The notes: generated by a model from the letters alone, not told the origin. DNA of 64,000 nucleotides from Lactarius indigo (GCA_025766275.1 JAFKAC010000179.1:21695-85694); one strand, 5' to 3'; positions 21,935 to 33,264 are shown, counted from the first letter of the stretch. Numbers and translations: made by a program.

Positions 21935-24900
21935 ATGTCGTCTCAATTAACTACTCTTGTCTCCGTCTTCGATGGCTCTAACTGGACCCTCTGGTCCAAC
22001 GCCATGCAAGCCTTCTTCATGTCCCAAGGCCTCTGGGGTTACGTCGATGGTTCTATCCCTCTCGACACTACTGCCACCGCTGAAGTCCAAGCTGCCTGGC
22101 GTCGCAGTGATGAAATGGCAAGGGGTAATCTTACCCTTTGTCTTTCTCCTGCCATCCAGCAAGCTGTCACTGGCACCTCTGCCAAATTGCTCTGGGATGC
22201 TGTCCAAGATCGCTATGGAGCGGTCTCCCTGCCACGCATTTACAAGGATTTTAAAGAAGCAGTTTCTATTCACTTCAATCCAAACCAAAACCCAGTAGCA
22301 ACTTTTGAGAAAATGGCTGCCGCCTTCTCTCGACTTGGTGCTGTTACTATTGGCACTGCTCCTAATCAAACAACACTTGCGATATCTCCTCCCCTTCAGG
22401 CTTTGATAGCCATGTCTGCGCTTCCTCAGAAATGGGAAAACCTTATCCCCATTATCTGTAGCGGTGTTGCAACTGCTGATCTCAAACTTGCTTCAGTTTC
22501 TGGCATAGTTATTGGCCAGTTTGAAACTGAAACTAATCGCGGACAGCATAAGGGAGCTCACAACGCGCAGAAACTCTCTGCCGTTAAACGCAAGTGCGAT
22601 AACCCTCACTTTTCGAAGCAGGGTGGTCAGCAGCAGCCATTGCCTTCCTCTTCCAATGCCCCCGGCCCATCTTCCCAGCAGCAGCCTAATCGGCAGCACG
22701 GAGGACGAGGATCTGGGCGAGGCAAAGGAAAAGGGAAAGGCAAAGCGTGTGGTGGCGCTCCCCAGCATTCCCACATAGCCTCTGTAGCCACATTATCTCC
22801 ACCCACTTCTCACAAGGTGATCCATATTGGGTCATCTGGCGTCTCTACTCGCACAGAAGTTGAATCCTCTTCACCTCAGAGGACTCCTGGCTTCTTTCCC
22901 TCTGTTAATACCGCTATGACGCTTGCAGAGTGGCTGAATGTACCAGCTACAGTTCAGACCGCGAAGACGCTTGAGCAGCGTTTTGCCGATGTGGACGCTC
23001 AGATGCGCCCTCAGATCGATAAATTTATTGACGAAGAGTATGACTCTGATTTCGACATTGATATGATGCAAGCACCCCCTGCTGGCGCTCAACCTATTGT
23101 CGACATCGAGAGTCTAGACGACTCTGAGATTGCCGCCTATTGTAGTGAGTCATCAAACCCTCTACAATTAGACTTGAGTGATCTAACTATATTGGATGTT
23201 GACTCGAATAAAGAAAACCAAGCTCCAACACCGGAATATGTTGATCCGGAGGCAATTGAGGCTGAAGAGATAACAAAAATGTGGGAACAACCTTCATTTA
23301 CTGGCGCTGGTTCTATTCCAAAAGTTCCTTCTTCGGAGCTAATTCTTGCCGCATGGACTAGGAACCAGCAATATTTATTTGATCATGGACTTCCCACACA
23401 CCCTGACTTTAGTACTTTGATATCCCCATCAGGCTCGCATTCTATAACCCCCGAACATTTTCTAACCGGTCCAGATGAGGTCCTGGATTGGGGTTCCGAT
23501 GAAGAAGAGTACGTTACTCCTTCATTTTGCCTATTACATGCTGATCACGTTACAGAATTAGTCCAGCCCCCAAAAAATCTAAGGGGTGGCAGATCTAACT
23601 GTAACATACTTGAGTCACATGTAAAGAAGTTGCCTGAAATGTACAATAATACTAGTGCCCTTCTCGATTTTCTTGAGTGTGAGCACAATGAGTACTTCAG
23701 TCAATGCGCAGAATGTTTGAAGCGTACTAAAAATATGTGGCTTCTTGACTCAGGAGCCTCAGCGCACTTTACCAATAGTCTTAGTGATTTTATTGAGTAT
23801 AAGTCACTAGCCAAGTCTGACAGAATACCTGTCAAAACCGCGGCTCATATGATATATGTTGAAGGAATTGGTACTGTCTTGCTAGAGCATTATCTCGCAG
23901 ACAAACTTGTAACTACACAAGTTTATCCAGTCTTTCACATACCTTCTATGAGCACACGGTTACTATCCATGGGAGTATTCCTACAGCAAGGATTGCGCAT
24001 TTTGGGGAATTTGCAGCATATAGACTTGCTAAGAAAAAATAAAACAATTGTCCAATGTAAACCCCTTATTCACGGACAATCGCTATTTTGGCTAGATGCC
24101 TCTATATCTAATCTAACTGAGTTGGATTACGCCAACTTATCTGCATTGCAAAATGTAGATTATGACCTTATGCATTGTCGCCTTGGACACCCATCTAAAG
24201 AGGTTCTAAGACAATCTAAGGAAAGCACTATGGGTTTCCCTGATGGGATAATAATTCCAACCTCTGACAAACTATGTCCAGGATGTGTGCAAGGCAAAAT
24301 GCCTGCAGCATCTCATCCTCCTTCCAAGACCAGGGCTAAAGCCTCCTTTAGTCGGATTCATTCCGATCTAAAAAGCTTCCCTATACCGTCATATCACAAG
24401 TACAAGTATTTTATTGTCTTTTTCGATGATTATACTTCTTTTGCTTGGATCACTCTCTTATGAAATAAAGCCTCTGCTATTACTGCTTTAAAGCAGTGGC
24501 TTGCGCTGATTAAATATCAATTCAATGCTACCATAAAAGAGTGGATGTCTGATGCTGGTGGTGAATATAAATCGGATGCTTTTCTTAAGCAGCTAAAGGA
24601 TGCCAGCATTACAGTGCTACAGTCTGCGCCACATACCCCACAGCAGAATGGCCGCGCTGAGCGCTTTATGTGTACAGTTATGGACGAAGCTCAGGCCATG
24701 CGCCTTGATGCTTGTTTACCTCAGAGTTGGTGGGAATTTGCAGTCTTACATGCTACACATTGTTATAATAGAACTCCAATCAGTCGCCTTAAATGGCAGA
24801 CTCCCTATGGACTATTATACAATGATAAACCCGACATTGCTCATCTTCGAGTCTTTGGATCGGGTGCTTATGTTCATATCCCTGAAGCTCGCCGGGTGAA

Positions 24901-27184
24901 TAAACTTTCCCCTAAAAGCGAACTAATGATCTACCTTGGTAGGGGATCTGGAATGAAGGCTGATGTCTTCATGCGCACTCCAAATACCTTGTTTTACTTG
25001 GACAAAGCTCTCTTTGATGAAGCATTGTTTCCTAAGTGTCCATCGGACAGTGTTAGGAGTAAACCCAAAGGTGTTACTCAGTTAGATGATATAGCTTCTG
25101 ATGATGAGCTGTTAAATGACGATACCACTCCTGGTGTTGATGATGACCCTCCACCTGAGCCTCCTAAAGTGAGGAGCGCTCCACAAGCCCCTGTGGCACC
25201 TCCTCCTAGTACATCTACGAGAGGAAGTGGATCGCAGCTACCTCCACCTTTACCACCGCAACCCATACCAGGTCCTAGTCAACCTAGGAGGTCGGTGCAT
25301 ACAAGGAAACAAACTTCTCGTCCAGATAATGTCTATGGAGATAGGCCTCCTACTATGATTATTTGTGACATTGAGTGGACTCACACATGGCGACAGTTGA
25401 CTGGTGACCAGCCGAGTAGCTCTTGGTTGCGTTCACGTCAAGATCAGACAGTACCAGGAGATTTTCCTGAGCAACCCGAGTCTGGTCCTCCTCGTGCATC
25501 GGGTAGTAATCCGCACCTTTCGGATGATGAAGTAGAGCAGCAATTGCTTACCCGCCTTGCTCAGGAAGGGGGAGTCAAATTTCTAGATCTTCTGCTAGCC
25601 AAAGCAGTTTCACCAATAGATCTAGACGCACCTGATACCTCTAATATTCGAGAATGGACTTATTGGGACATTCTAAAGATGCCAAGCAACTCTCAGGAGG
25701 AGTGGCATAATGCGTGCAAAGAGGAACTAGCTTCCCTTCACAATCACAAAGTCTATGAACTTGTTAACCTGCCGAAAGGCAGAAAGGTTATCAAAAACTG
25801 ATGGGTATTTGACTTAAAGTCAGATGGCCGAAAGAAAGTCAGGCTAGTTGCCAAAGGTTTTTCTCAGGTTGAAGGCATTGATTATGACGAAATATTCTTG
25901 CCTGTGGTACGGTTTGAGACTGTCCGGATGATGCTTGCGCTTGCAGCGCTAAAAGATTGGCACATCTCTGGACTAGACAGTCAAAACAGCATTCCTGTAT
26001 GGGGACCTCAATGAGGAACTCTACATGGAACAACCTGAAGGGTTTAAAATCCCTGGTCAACAAAATAAAGTGATGCGCCTTAGAAAAGCCATTTATGGAC
26101 TTAAGCAAGCTGCTCTCGCTTGGTGGAGAGCACTAGATAAGTCTATGGGTACTCTAAGTTGTACATGTCTGCAATCAGACTCAGGTCTTTTTGTAAATGA
26201 GGAAAAGACAATTGTTGTAATTGTCTATGTTGATGATGTCCTCTTCCTCAGGAAAAAATAAAAAACACATTGATTCCCTGAAGCAGCGCTTCATGAAGAT
26301 CTGGGAGTGCAGAGATCTTGGAGATACCAAGGAGTTTCTTCGAATGCGCATACTACGTTCTAAGGGTAGAATCCTCATTGATCAACAGGACTACCTTCAG
26401 AAAGTACTACAGCACTTCAAACTGATTAACGCCAAATCAGTACCAACTCCATTACCAGGAAGGGTATCATCCTACTCCTAATAAGGAATCTGCATCTCCA
26501 GAACTTCGCGCTTCATACCAACAATTGATAGGATCACTCCTATACATAATGATTGGAACATGACCAGATATTGCCTATGCTGTTACCAAAATGGCACAGT
26601 TTGCTGCCAATCCATCTGAGGACCACTTAAAGCGTGCACTTTATATATGCCGCTATTTACTTGGGACCTCTAATTATACTTTAGTCTATGACGGTAAAAG
26701 TGATGGTGGTATAATAGCATATGCGGATTCTGCTTGGGCTTCAGATCCAGTCACTAGAAAGTCCACTACGGGCTATTTAGTAAAAATGGCTAATGGAATA
26801 TTCTGCTGGAATTCGAGAGCACAAAAATCAATTGTGCTTTCATCCACTGAAGCAGAATATATGTCGCTGTGTGATACAAGCAGACAGTTGGTCTGGATAC
26901 ATTCGCTCTTTCTTGAGCTAGGAATAAATCTAGAACCAATTCCATTATGCGGAGATAATCAAGGCTCCATATTTCTATCTTCTAATCCGGTTCAAGAAAA
27001 ATGGATTAAACATATCAATTTGCGTCACCACTACATACGTGAAGTAATTCGAGATAAGAAGATAGAACTATTCTTTATAGAAGGAGCTGAGAACCCTGCA
27101 GATCTTTTTACTAAGAATCTGGGTCATGTTAAGTTCCTAAAATTCAGGGAACAGCTTGGGCTGGAGTTTCACTCGCCCACGTGA
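21935..27184 (+). pseudogene. Copia gag-pol polyprotein with stops and frameshifts
   Basis: Starts at ATG 21935 (MSSQLTTLVSVFDGSNW, the usual copia gag opening). Gag has a basic Gly/Arg-rich tail. Protease is MWLLDSGASAHFTNS (intact DSGA). The integrase has the HCRLGHPSKE...CPGCVQGK finger, then HSDLKSF, DAGGEYKS and PQQNGRAERF (the three acidic residues). Reverse transcriptase has IYGLKQAALAWW and the catalytic VYVDDVLF; RNase H has AYADSAWASD, SSTEAEYMSLC and LRHHYIRE. Damage: TGA at 24461, 25799 and 26571, a one-base frameshift near 25978, another at the A-run near 26257 and one near 26460. The catalytic residues themselves are kept. The element needs outside help to move now. Confidence 0.95.
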
Positions 27185-27740
27185 GCTTGAGCAGCTCAAC
27201 ACTATGGTTGGAGGTAGAATAAAAAGGGTCTTTCATAGCTTCTCCGTGTACATCGTTTCTTCTTTCCCAGTAATAGGGAATACATAAGAAATGAGTCACG
27301 AACGACTTGTTCTTCTCAAGAACCGTACAAGCTTATTGAGTCTGATGACCCTAAGCTTTTATGATTTCTGAGAAGACTGTCCCGCGAGAGTTGTTCTCTC
27401 ACAAATCATAAAAGTTTATTGAGTCATCCGACTCTAAGCCTTCTATGGTTTTGTGTCAAACAACCCTGGTATTCTTACCAGAAGGAAGCTCACACACCCT
27501 GTTCTATCACCAGCATAGTATAACTGCTCACTAAACCGAGGATCGACGACCATTGTTGGGGTTAAGCGTCCCTTTCATTCTATGAAGGGATGTTGCTATG
27601 ACCCCACACCTAATCCCCTATACATCCCTCTGACATTTGAGGATCGAAGCATCCTTGGTCGATGTTTATTACCGATCCTTCTATAAAATGTCTTTAATGT
27701 AAGGTCATTGCTTAGATGCGCTTTACTAGCTGCACTAAGC
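27185..27740 (+). other. Copia 3' untranslated region
   Basis: Between the pol stop and the polypurine tract. It contains repeated phrases such as GTTTATTGAGTC and GAGGATCGA and no open frame of note. Confidence 0.6.
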
Positions 27741-27749
27741 AAGGGGGAG
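27741..27749 (+). promoter_or_regulatory. Copia polypurine tract
   Basis: AAGGGGGAG abuts the 3' LTR at 27750. This is the expected primer site for plus-strand cDNA. Confidence 0.85.
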
Positions 27750-28149
27750 TGTTGAAACGTGATAAGTACATAAGGACCTTATCTATAGCAGTTACGAACA
27801 TTACTGTACTATATCTACCATATTAGGCAGTTACGATACGTACAATAGCGGGCGTATCATGTCCCGTGATGAGGAGAAGTCCTATGACTATCTCAGAAGG
27901 GCAAAACACATTAGGCGTGTGTAAAAATGCGATATTGTGGACGCCTTTACTCATCACTTAACTGCAAATGGACATGGTGGGGCCATAGAGCATAAATACC
28001 CTCCTATGTGGGGAGAGAGGCGAATACAGAACATCACCCACTTTGCTTGTGCACATTCTCCTCTCTCATTAGTCTCTCAACCTACTCAAAGGTGAGAACG
28101 TCCTTCCTGCGTGCTGCGCTTTGGCCTATAAGGCTTTTGCTGTGCAACA
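27750..28149 (+). repeat. Copia 3' LTR
   Basis: TGTTGAAACG...TGTGCAACA, 400 bp, followed by the TGGAC duplication. Near-identical to the 5' LTR. Confidence 0.96.
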
Positions 28150-28154
28150 TGGAC

Positions 28155-28643
28155 GAGCTCGGTGGCCTAAGTCCAAAGGTCACGTGTCACTGGGCTGACC
28201 AGTAAGACAGGAAGAGGGTAAGAGCTGAAGTCAAGGGGAAGCCTGCACAGAGGCTGAGAGGGGAGTGACCCAAAGGGGACAAGGGTCAAGGGTCTGAGGT
28301 TCTGGGTCAAGGGCTTGAGTGCTGAAGGGACTGAGGCACTCAAGGAGTCAATGGGAGATACAACGCAGATAGTTGATTAAGCCAAAGCTAAGGAGCTAAG
28401 GTGCACTTCAGGGTTCCTTATATAGTACAGGATTGCGCCTGAGCGCATAGTGCTACTGGTTGCTATAGATAGGATAATGTGCTGGCAAGATGGTGTTATG
28501 CCAGCAAAGCAGAAGAAGGGTAGACAAGAATAGCACCTTCTGTGCTAGAACAATCAGATAAGAGGGAAGCATAGGTTCAAGAAAGGTAACTGCCAAGAAA
28601 GGAGATAGATAAAGAAGGGAAACGTAGCAAGTGGTTCATGACA
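28155..28643 (-). mobile_element. Family-1 LTR, right part, with adjacent polypurine tract
   Basis: Resumes at GAGCTCGGTGGCC exactly where the left part stopped and ends TTCATGACA at 28643. In minus-strand reading the bases just before the LTR are TTAGAAAGGGGGTAA, a polypurine tract very like that of the gypsy C element (TTAGAAGGGGGGTGA). So this is the 3' LTR of a minus-strand element whose internal sequence lies to the right. Confidence 0.88.
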
Positions 28644-28659
28644 TTACCCCCTTTCTAAG
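28644..28659 (-). promoter_or_regulatory. Polypurine tract next to family-1 LTR
   Basis: Plus-strand TTACCCCCTTTCTAA, i.e. minus-strand TTAGAAAGGGGGTAA, touches the LTR border. It marks 28644 onward as retroelement internal sequence. Confidence 0.75.
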
Positions 28660-28681
28660 GGGCGAATTCCACGTCGCCAAG

Positions 28682-29485
28682 TCATGTGGTAGCCAGGTTG
28701 GTGAGGCTAGGCTGTGATTCTTCCAGGATCTGGAGTAAGGCCATAAAGGTGGCATCCTCTTCAGGGTTACTAACCCTGGTCGTCTGGTGTTGTTTCCACT
28801 TGATCTGAGACTTCTTTTCAGGAAGTTTTAGGGACTTCCTCCATTGTCGTCTGATTGGGTTGGTTCTGACAAAAGGAGGGTGAGCAAGTCTTGGGGGTGC
28901 AGCCAGCTTCTTCTTAAAGGGGTGTGTTCTGATGGCAAGCTGAGGTAAAGGGGACGCCGTCAAGATAGGGGTGAGGGGGATGATGGTGGCATCATGCCAC
29001 GTCAGAAGGTCTTCCTGGGATACTCCAAGTTTCCAGTTAAGGACACCCAGGAATTCTCGCTCCATCTGTCCAATCTGCCACTTGGTGAACCTTTTGGTGA
29101 CCACAGCCCACTGTGCATTACTGAGGGCATTGTCATCCATGTATCTGTCAGCAATAACAAGGGCTCCTAGGAGCAGTTGTATCTCAGCCCATTTAAGGGT
29201 GTTGGTGCAGATATAGGGTTTAACCCTATTCAGGTAGGTAAGGGCGGTTAGGAGGATGGGGGTTCTGATCCGGGATCTGATCACGATCCCAGTGGTCCAC
29301 CTGATAAAGGCAGGCTCTTCTGGTCGTCACACATTGATTGCAGTGGGGATAGGGGGAGAGTGGTCAATAGCAGCATCAATGACTGCAATCATGGTGGTGG
29401 CCAGGCATTCAATGGCTGGGTGCAGGGGATTCTGGTTGGCTAGTCCAGCAAGAGTCTGGGAGTAGATGGGAGCGGCGTAGTTCAT
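28682..29485 (-). pseudogene. Cyclin-like protein (Cyclin_N / Pho80-type), one internal stop
   Basis: Minus-strand frame from ATG 29485 (MNYAAPIYSQTLAG) to stop at 28682, about 267 codons, broken once by TGA at 29327-29329. The cyclin box is clear: FIRWTTGIVIRSRIRTPILL, ALTYLNRVKP, LLLGALVIADRYMDDNALSN, FTKWQIGQMEREFLGVLNWK and LGVSQEDLLTW. These match the five-helix cyclin fold of fungal PCL/Pho80-type cyclins, which activate a cyclin-dependent kinase. The tail is basic and Pro-rich. Only 38 bp separate the stop from the family-1 LTR and its polypurine tract, and the strand is the retroelement sense strand, so it sits where pol normally ends. An upstream in-frame extension runs to the border of the TIR element at 29567. 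It could be a captured host gene or a host gene beside an LTR. Confidence 0.8.
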
Positions 29486-29566
29486 TGTCAGGAGGCAAGG
29501 GTAGGGAGGGAAGTTGTCTGGCAAATTGTTGGTTTTTTTGTCATCGCAGGCCGCTTTTATCCACAT

Positions 29567-29905
29567 CAGGAAAAATGGTATCCTAGAATTTTTTAAAAAA
29601 TTTAACAAATTTCAGAAAAATGGTAATATATGTTAAGAAATAAGCTGTTTTTCCAATTTTCCAAAATTGTTAAGATAGGTGAGATAAAAACCTCCCTCCA
29701 AATTTCCAGTTAGATTTGGTAAAATCTTACCAAATATCCGAATAAATGGACATATCTCAGCATATATTGGGTGAATATGTCCAAAATTGCATCACAAACA
29801 GCAGAGTATTTTAGTTGCAAACAAGGGCACTCAGTTATAGTTGCATCCAAAAAACAATAATATATTGTAACTAATAAGAGTACATGAAACTACAATTGAT
29901 ACAGG
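29567..29905 (+). repeat. Left terminal inverted repeat of the 2.4-kb element
   Basis: AT-rich arm beginning CAGGAAAAATGG. It pairs imperfectly with 31640-31978 over its whole length. Confidence 0.82.
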
Positions 29906-29999
29906 GTAAGTGAGGGCAGTGACATGGTCATGGCAATGGCCGATGTGTGGCGGGGTGGCAGTGGGACGGGTAGCGGCGGTGTCATGGATTGCCATAGGC

Positions 30000-31145
30000 C
30001 TGCAGGTTCAATATAAGAAAAAAAACAAAACCAAAAAATAAAAATAAAACTTATCTAAATATTGAGCCAAGTGTGTGGCGGCGACATTGCCACGACCGGC
30101 GTGGTGGTAAGCGAGGGAGACAGTGGTCCTGCATGAGTTCAACATTAAAAGAAAAAAAAAAGAAAAAAAAAAAACTTATCTAGATTTGTGGAGCCGAGGT
30201 AGGAGGGCGTGGGGTCACGACAGGGCTTGCACGTAGCAAGTCGGCACTGTGGTGGGGGTCTTGCGTCCATGTTGGGAATGTCGCCGTGGACCGGCGTGGT
30301 GGAAAGGCGAAGTTGTTGAGGCACGGCGGTTGGAGGGGACGGCGTGGTGCCGTTGTCCTGTCTTGCATGTGGTGAGGCGGTGGCGAGGACCTGCGAGGTG
30401 AGGTGCGAGGTGCATTGCATGCGCTGGAGAAGCAAGATGAGAAAAAGAAAAAGAAAAAGAGAGAAAAAAAAAACATATCTTGTCTGCTGGGCCGAAGCCC
30501 AGCTCGTCGTCAGCCGCCTCTTCGTGATGAGCGTGGTGAGGAACAGCGGCGGCGGGCGTTGGGGCTGAGGAAGGGAGGTGGCGGCTTGCATAGCCGGTGC
30601 TCGCCACAGACGAGCGAGGTGTGGGCGTTGTCCTTGCGTACAGCGGGTGTGGTGGTAGATCCTTGAGTGGCCCGTTAAAAGAAAACAAAAAAAAAAAAAA
30701 AAACATACCGTCGGCTGCATCTTGCGTTGGCCGTGGGAGTGGAGGTCACACTGGCCGGGCTGAGATGGTGGTGGTGTGGGTGGGTGCAGTGGCCTGGATA
30801 TCAGCGTGATGAGAGATGAGAAAAAAAAAAAGACTTACTATATCCAAGATGTAGGAGGGAGGTGACGTGGCGACTGGGTGTGGCGACTTAGAAAAAAATC
30901 GTCAAGCAGAGGCTTAATCTGTGGCGTGAACGCGTGAACACCCACTCACTCCATTTCCTCTCAACGCTCCCCCACCTGGGGTTTTTTTTTCTTCTCTTCC
31001 CACCACGCATGCGGGCCACCTCCACAGCCTACACCAGAGGAAAGACGCGGTTGGGGAAGAGCCGGACTTCAGCTCAATGCATAAGTTTTTTTTTTTCTCT
31101 TTTTTTTCTTTTTTTCTTTCATTCTTTTTTTCCGTTTGCAGGACC
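30000..31145. repeat. GC-rich modules separated by A/T tracts next to splice-donor-like sequences
   Basis: Five A-tracts (near 30020-30050, 30150-30175, 30435-30472, 30678-30703, 30823-30833) each precede CTTAT, CATA or CTTAC, so on the minus strand each reads ATAAGT, ATATGT, GTATGT or GTAAGT followed by a T-run. A mirror-image copy on the plus strand lies at 31082-31140 (ATAAGT, T-run, TTTGCAG). Intervening GC-rich blocks of about 150-280 bp are open in several frames. Confidence 0.55.
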
Positions 31146-31257
31146 CCCCGTGCACATGAACCACCACGGCCGTGGCCATACCGGCCTCATCGCTACCCCC
31201 GACACGGTACGCCATGCCCCAACCGCCAACCTGCCACCACGCCGCCCCAACCTGGCG

Positions 31258-31632
31258 TCCAAGACCCCGCCACCCCCAACTTAACACCACGCCGCCCCGT
31301 TATATCACGCAAGACCCCGCTGCCGTCGCCGCCGACCTGCCACGCCACGCCAATGCGGCGTGCAAGACCCCGCCACCACCGACCCGCCGCGCCACCCCAG
31401 TACACCCACCACCACCTGCGCCACGCCGCCCCAACATGCCACACAAGACCCCACCGCGCGGCCTCAAGACCCCGCCACCGCCGACCCACCACGCTGCCTC
31501 ATCATGGCATGCAAGGCCCCGTCACGCGGTTTCAAGACCCCGGCGCCACCGCTGCCCCAGCACGCGGCTTCAAGACTCCGCCACTACCGGCATACCCCCA
31601 CACCACCCCGACACGCCACGCAAGACCCCCAC
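31258..31632 (+). repeat. GC-rich degenerate minisatellite
   Basis: The core AAGACCCCGCCACC recurs with small changes about eight times at irregular spacing of about 35-90 bp. Pro/Arg/His-rich open frames across it are composition artefacts. Confidence 0.7.
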
Positions 31633-31639
31633 TGCTACC

Positions 31640-31978
31640 ATGTTTCCCTAATACATTAATCAAACTGTAGTTACATGTACTCTTCTCAGTCAAATATATT
31701 ATTGTTTTTTGAATGGAGCTACAGTTCACTAAGTTGCACTGAAGTGCTTTGCTGGATGTGATGTACATTTGGACACATCCAGTCAAAACATACTGAACAT
31801 GTGTTCATTTATGCAGATATTTGGTAATATTTCCCAAAATATAACTAGATATTAGAGGGGAGGTCTTTATCTTGCCAATTTTTCACAACTTTTGAAAAAT
31901 CATAGCAATTATTCATATATTACCATTTTTCTAAAAGTTTCTAAATTTTTTAAAAATTCTAGTATACCGTTTTTCCTG
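31640..31978 (-). repeat. Right terminal inverted repeat of the 2.4-kb element
   Basis: Reverse complement begins CAGGAAAAACGG and follows the left arm with substitutions and small indels to about 340 bp. Confidence 0.82.
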
Positions 31979-32629
31979 ATGAGCCGACTTTCCTGTGCTT
32001 CGGCCGATCTTGGGCATTGGCCCATTCCATTCCTTTTGCTTTGTGACCTCACTTGGTTGCCCTCTAGGGTCTACTTTATATTTAGATCAATACCTCTGTT
32101 TCCATGTATATAAACATCCTGTAACTACCCCTTTCCCCCAGTTAATCTTAGTCTGCTTTCCCTCAGAGCTTAGAGCTCTGAGGGTCCCAGTTCCCTTTGC
32201 TCGCTGTGTTCCTCTAAGTGCTGCACCATCACGCGCCCTTCGGCACTTTAGAGCGACATTTCCCCTGAATCGGCCGACTGCTGTACAAAGTAGCGAGTCC
32301 CACAAAGGCCTGCATGATTAGCAACGCAGCTTCACACCTCCCTGAACCCAGGGTAGCTCGGGTTGTTTTGGGCAGTGTCCTGATGTGTAGAGACAACCTA
32401 GCTCATCATTCTGGAGGCCAACGTGGGGAGGTAGAAGCAACTTGCATTTGTAGGCCTCAAGGAGTGATCACAATCGCATTTTCGGCCCACAGCAGCAATT
32501 TTCCCTTGCATTGCTTGTCTGGCAGATTCCAGCCAATCTGCACAACCACCTCGGCCAACATTCATTACACTTAGCAACAGGATAGTGAACCCCCAATCGA
32601 TTACCTTTCCAATAATGCCAAATCCTTCA
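31979..32629. other. Unassigned sequence, possible LTR remnant or internal region of the family-1 element
   Basis: Contains a TATATAAA box near 32107 followed by a C/T-rich stretch and a GAGCTTAGAGCTCT palindrome near 32167, which looks like promoter or LTR sequence. Without TG...CA borders no element can be assigned. No coding motif was seen. Confidence 0.35.
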
Positions 32630-33208
32630 TGTTACGCCCTAGCAGGGGTGTGGGTTCTAAAGGTTCTGAATCACACAGGTATCAAGCGAAGACCTCTGTT
32701 GTCTTATTGCTATGAAATACAAGTGATAAAAGTGTGGCACAAGGTGCAGCACTACTCTGTAATGTAGGACTCCTCGTCCGAAGTGTCTGACACTTCTCTA
32801 CACTTGATCTTGCTAGTGCACAGAGTATAACAGGTGTAACGCGTTGATATAGTTCAACTGCAAAGACTTCGAAGTGTCCTGGTTAGGGACTGAGGTAGGG
32901 GATGCACAAGAAGAGAGGGATAAGGCGAGGTCACACCAAAGTACGGAGGCAAGGTTGCTAGATTGCAAACGAAGCCAAGTCTGGCTTCCTACGGTCTATG
33001 GTACAGGTTTATATAGGACAGGGTTCCAAACAACATGAACACAAGTCCACACAATATCAAAGAGACTAAACGGAGTAAACAGAAGTTCGGATCAAAGAAA
33101 CAGCGCCACTAGTAACAGTAGCTCCTTTGGTAACAAGGTATAGTACAGAAAGGGGAAGGCAGGGTGGAGACATACTGTGACTTAGGTCCGAAGCGTCAGA
33201 TCATAACA
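32630..33208 (-). mobile_element. Solo LTR, family B, TSD CTTCA
   Basis: TGTTACGCC...CATAACA on the plus strand, flanked by CTTCA at 32625-32629 and 33209-33213. The minus strand has a TATATAAA box (plus-strand position about 33010). 579 bp. Confidence 0.93.
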
Positions 33209-33264
33209 CTTCAACTGGGGTAACGGAACAAGCCAACTCACAGCTGATCGCACAACAACAACAA

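Larger units (their letters stand above)
21160..28149 (+). mobile_element. Ty1/copia retrotransposon, full length, TSD TGGAC
   Basis: 6,990 bp bounded by two about 400-bp LTRs, both TGTTGAAACG...GCAACA, with TGGAC at 21155-21159 and 28150-28154. A purine tract AAGGGGGAG precedes the 3' LTR. The copia order (integrase before reverse transcriptase) is clear. The two LTRs differ at only a handful of sites by eye, so insertion is recent, but the coding region has several stops and frameshifts. Confidence 0.97.
29567..31978. mobile_element. Non-autonomous TIR element, 2.4 kb, about 340-bp inverted repeats
   Basis: Left end CAGGAAAAATGG and right end CCGTTTTTCCTG are the tips of diverged inverted repeats (about 29567-29905 and 31640-31978) that can be aligned throughout, for example GAAAAATGGTAATATATG and CAAAAAACAATAATATAT on both arms. 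AT flanks both tips (29565-29566, 31979-31980), a possible 2-bp duplication. The interior is GC-rich with homopolymer A or T tracts and encodes no transposase. Long repeats resemble Mutator-like or foldback elements, but the superfamily cannot be fixed without the transposase. Confidence 0.82.

Noticed and set aside
20939..28643. Family-1 LTR as a simple solo LTR
   Set aside because: CAAGG precedes it but TTACC follows it, and a polypurine tract touches its right end; it is better read as the 3' LTR of an element extending to the right.
30145..30720. Minus-strand frames with long Phe runs
   Set aside because: The Phe runs are translations of T-tracts; no transmembrane protein of this type is known to me and neighbouring frames are equally open.
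31077..31670. Open frames of 100-197 codons rich in Pro, Arg and His
   Set aside because: They overlap in all frames, follow a GC-rich minisatellite inside a TIR element and have no motif; open by composition.
29567..31978. Helitron
   Set aside because: Helitrons lack long terminal inverted repeats and insert between A and T without duplication; no Rep/helicase or 3' hairpin-CTRR end was seen.
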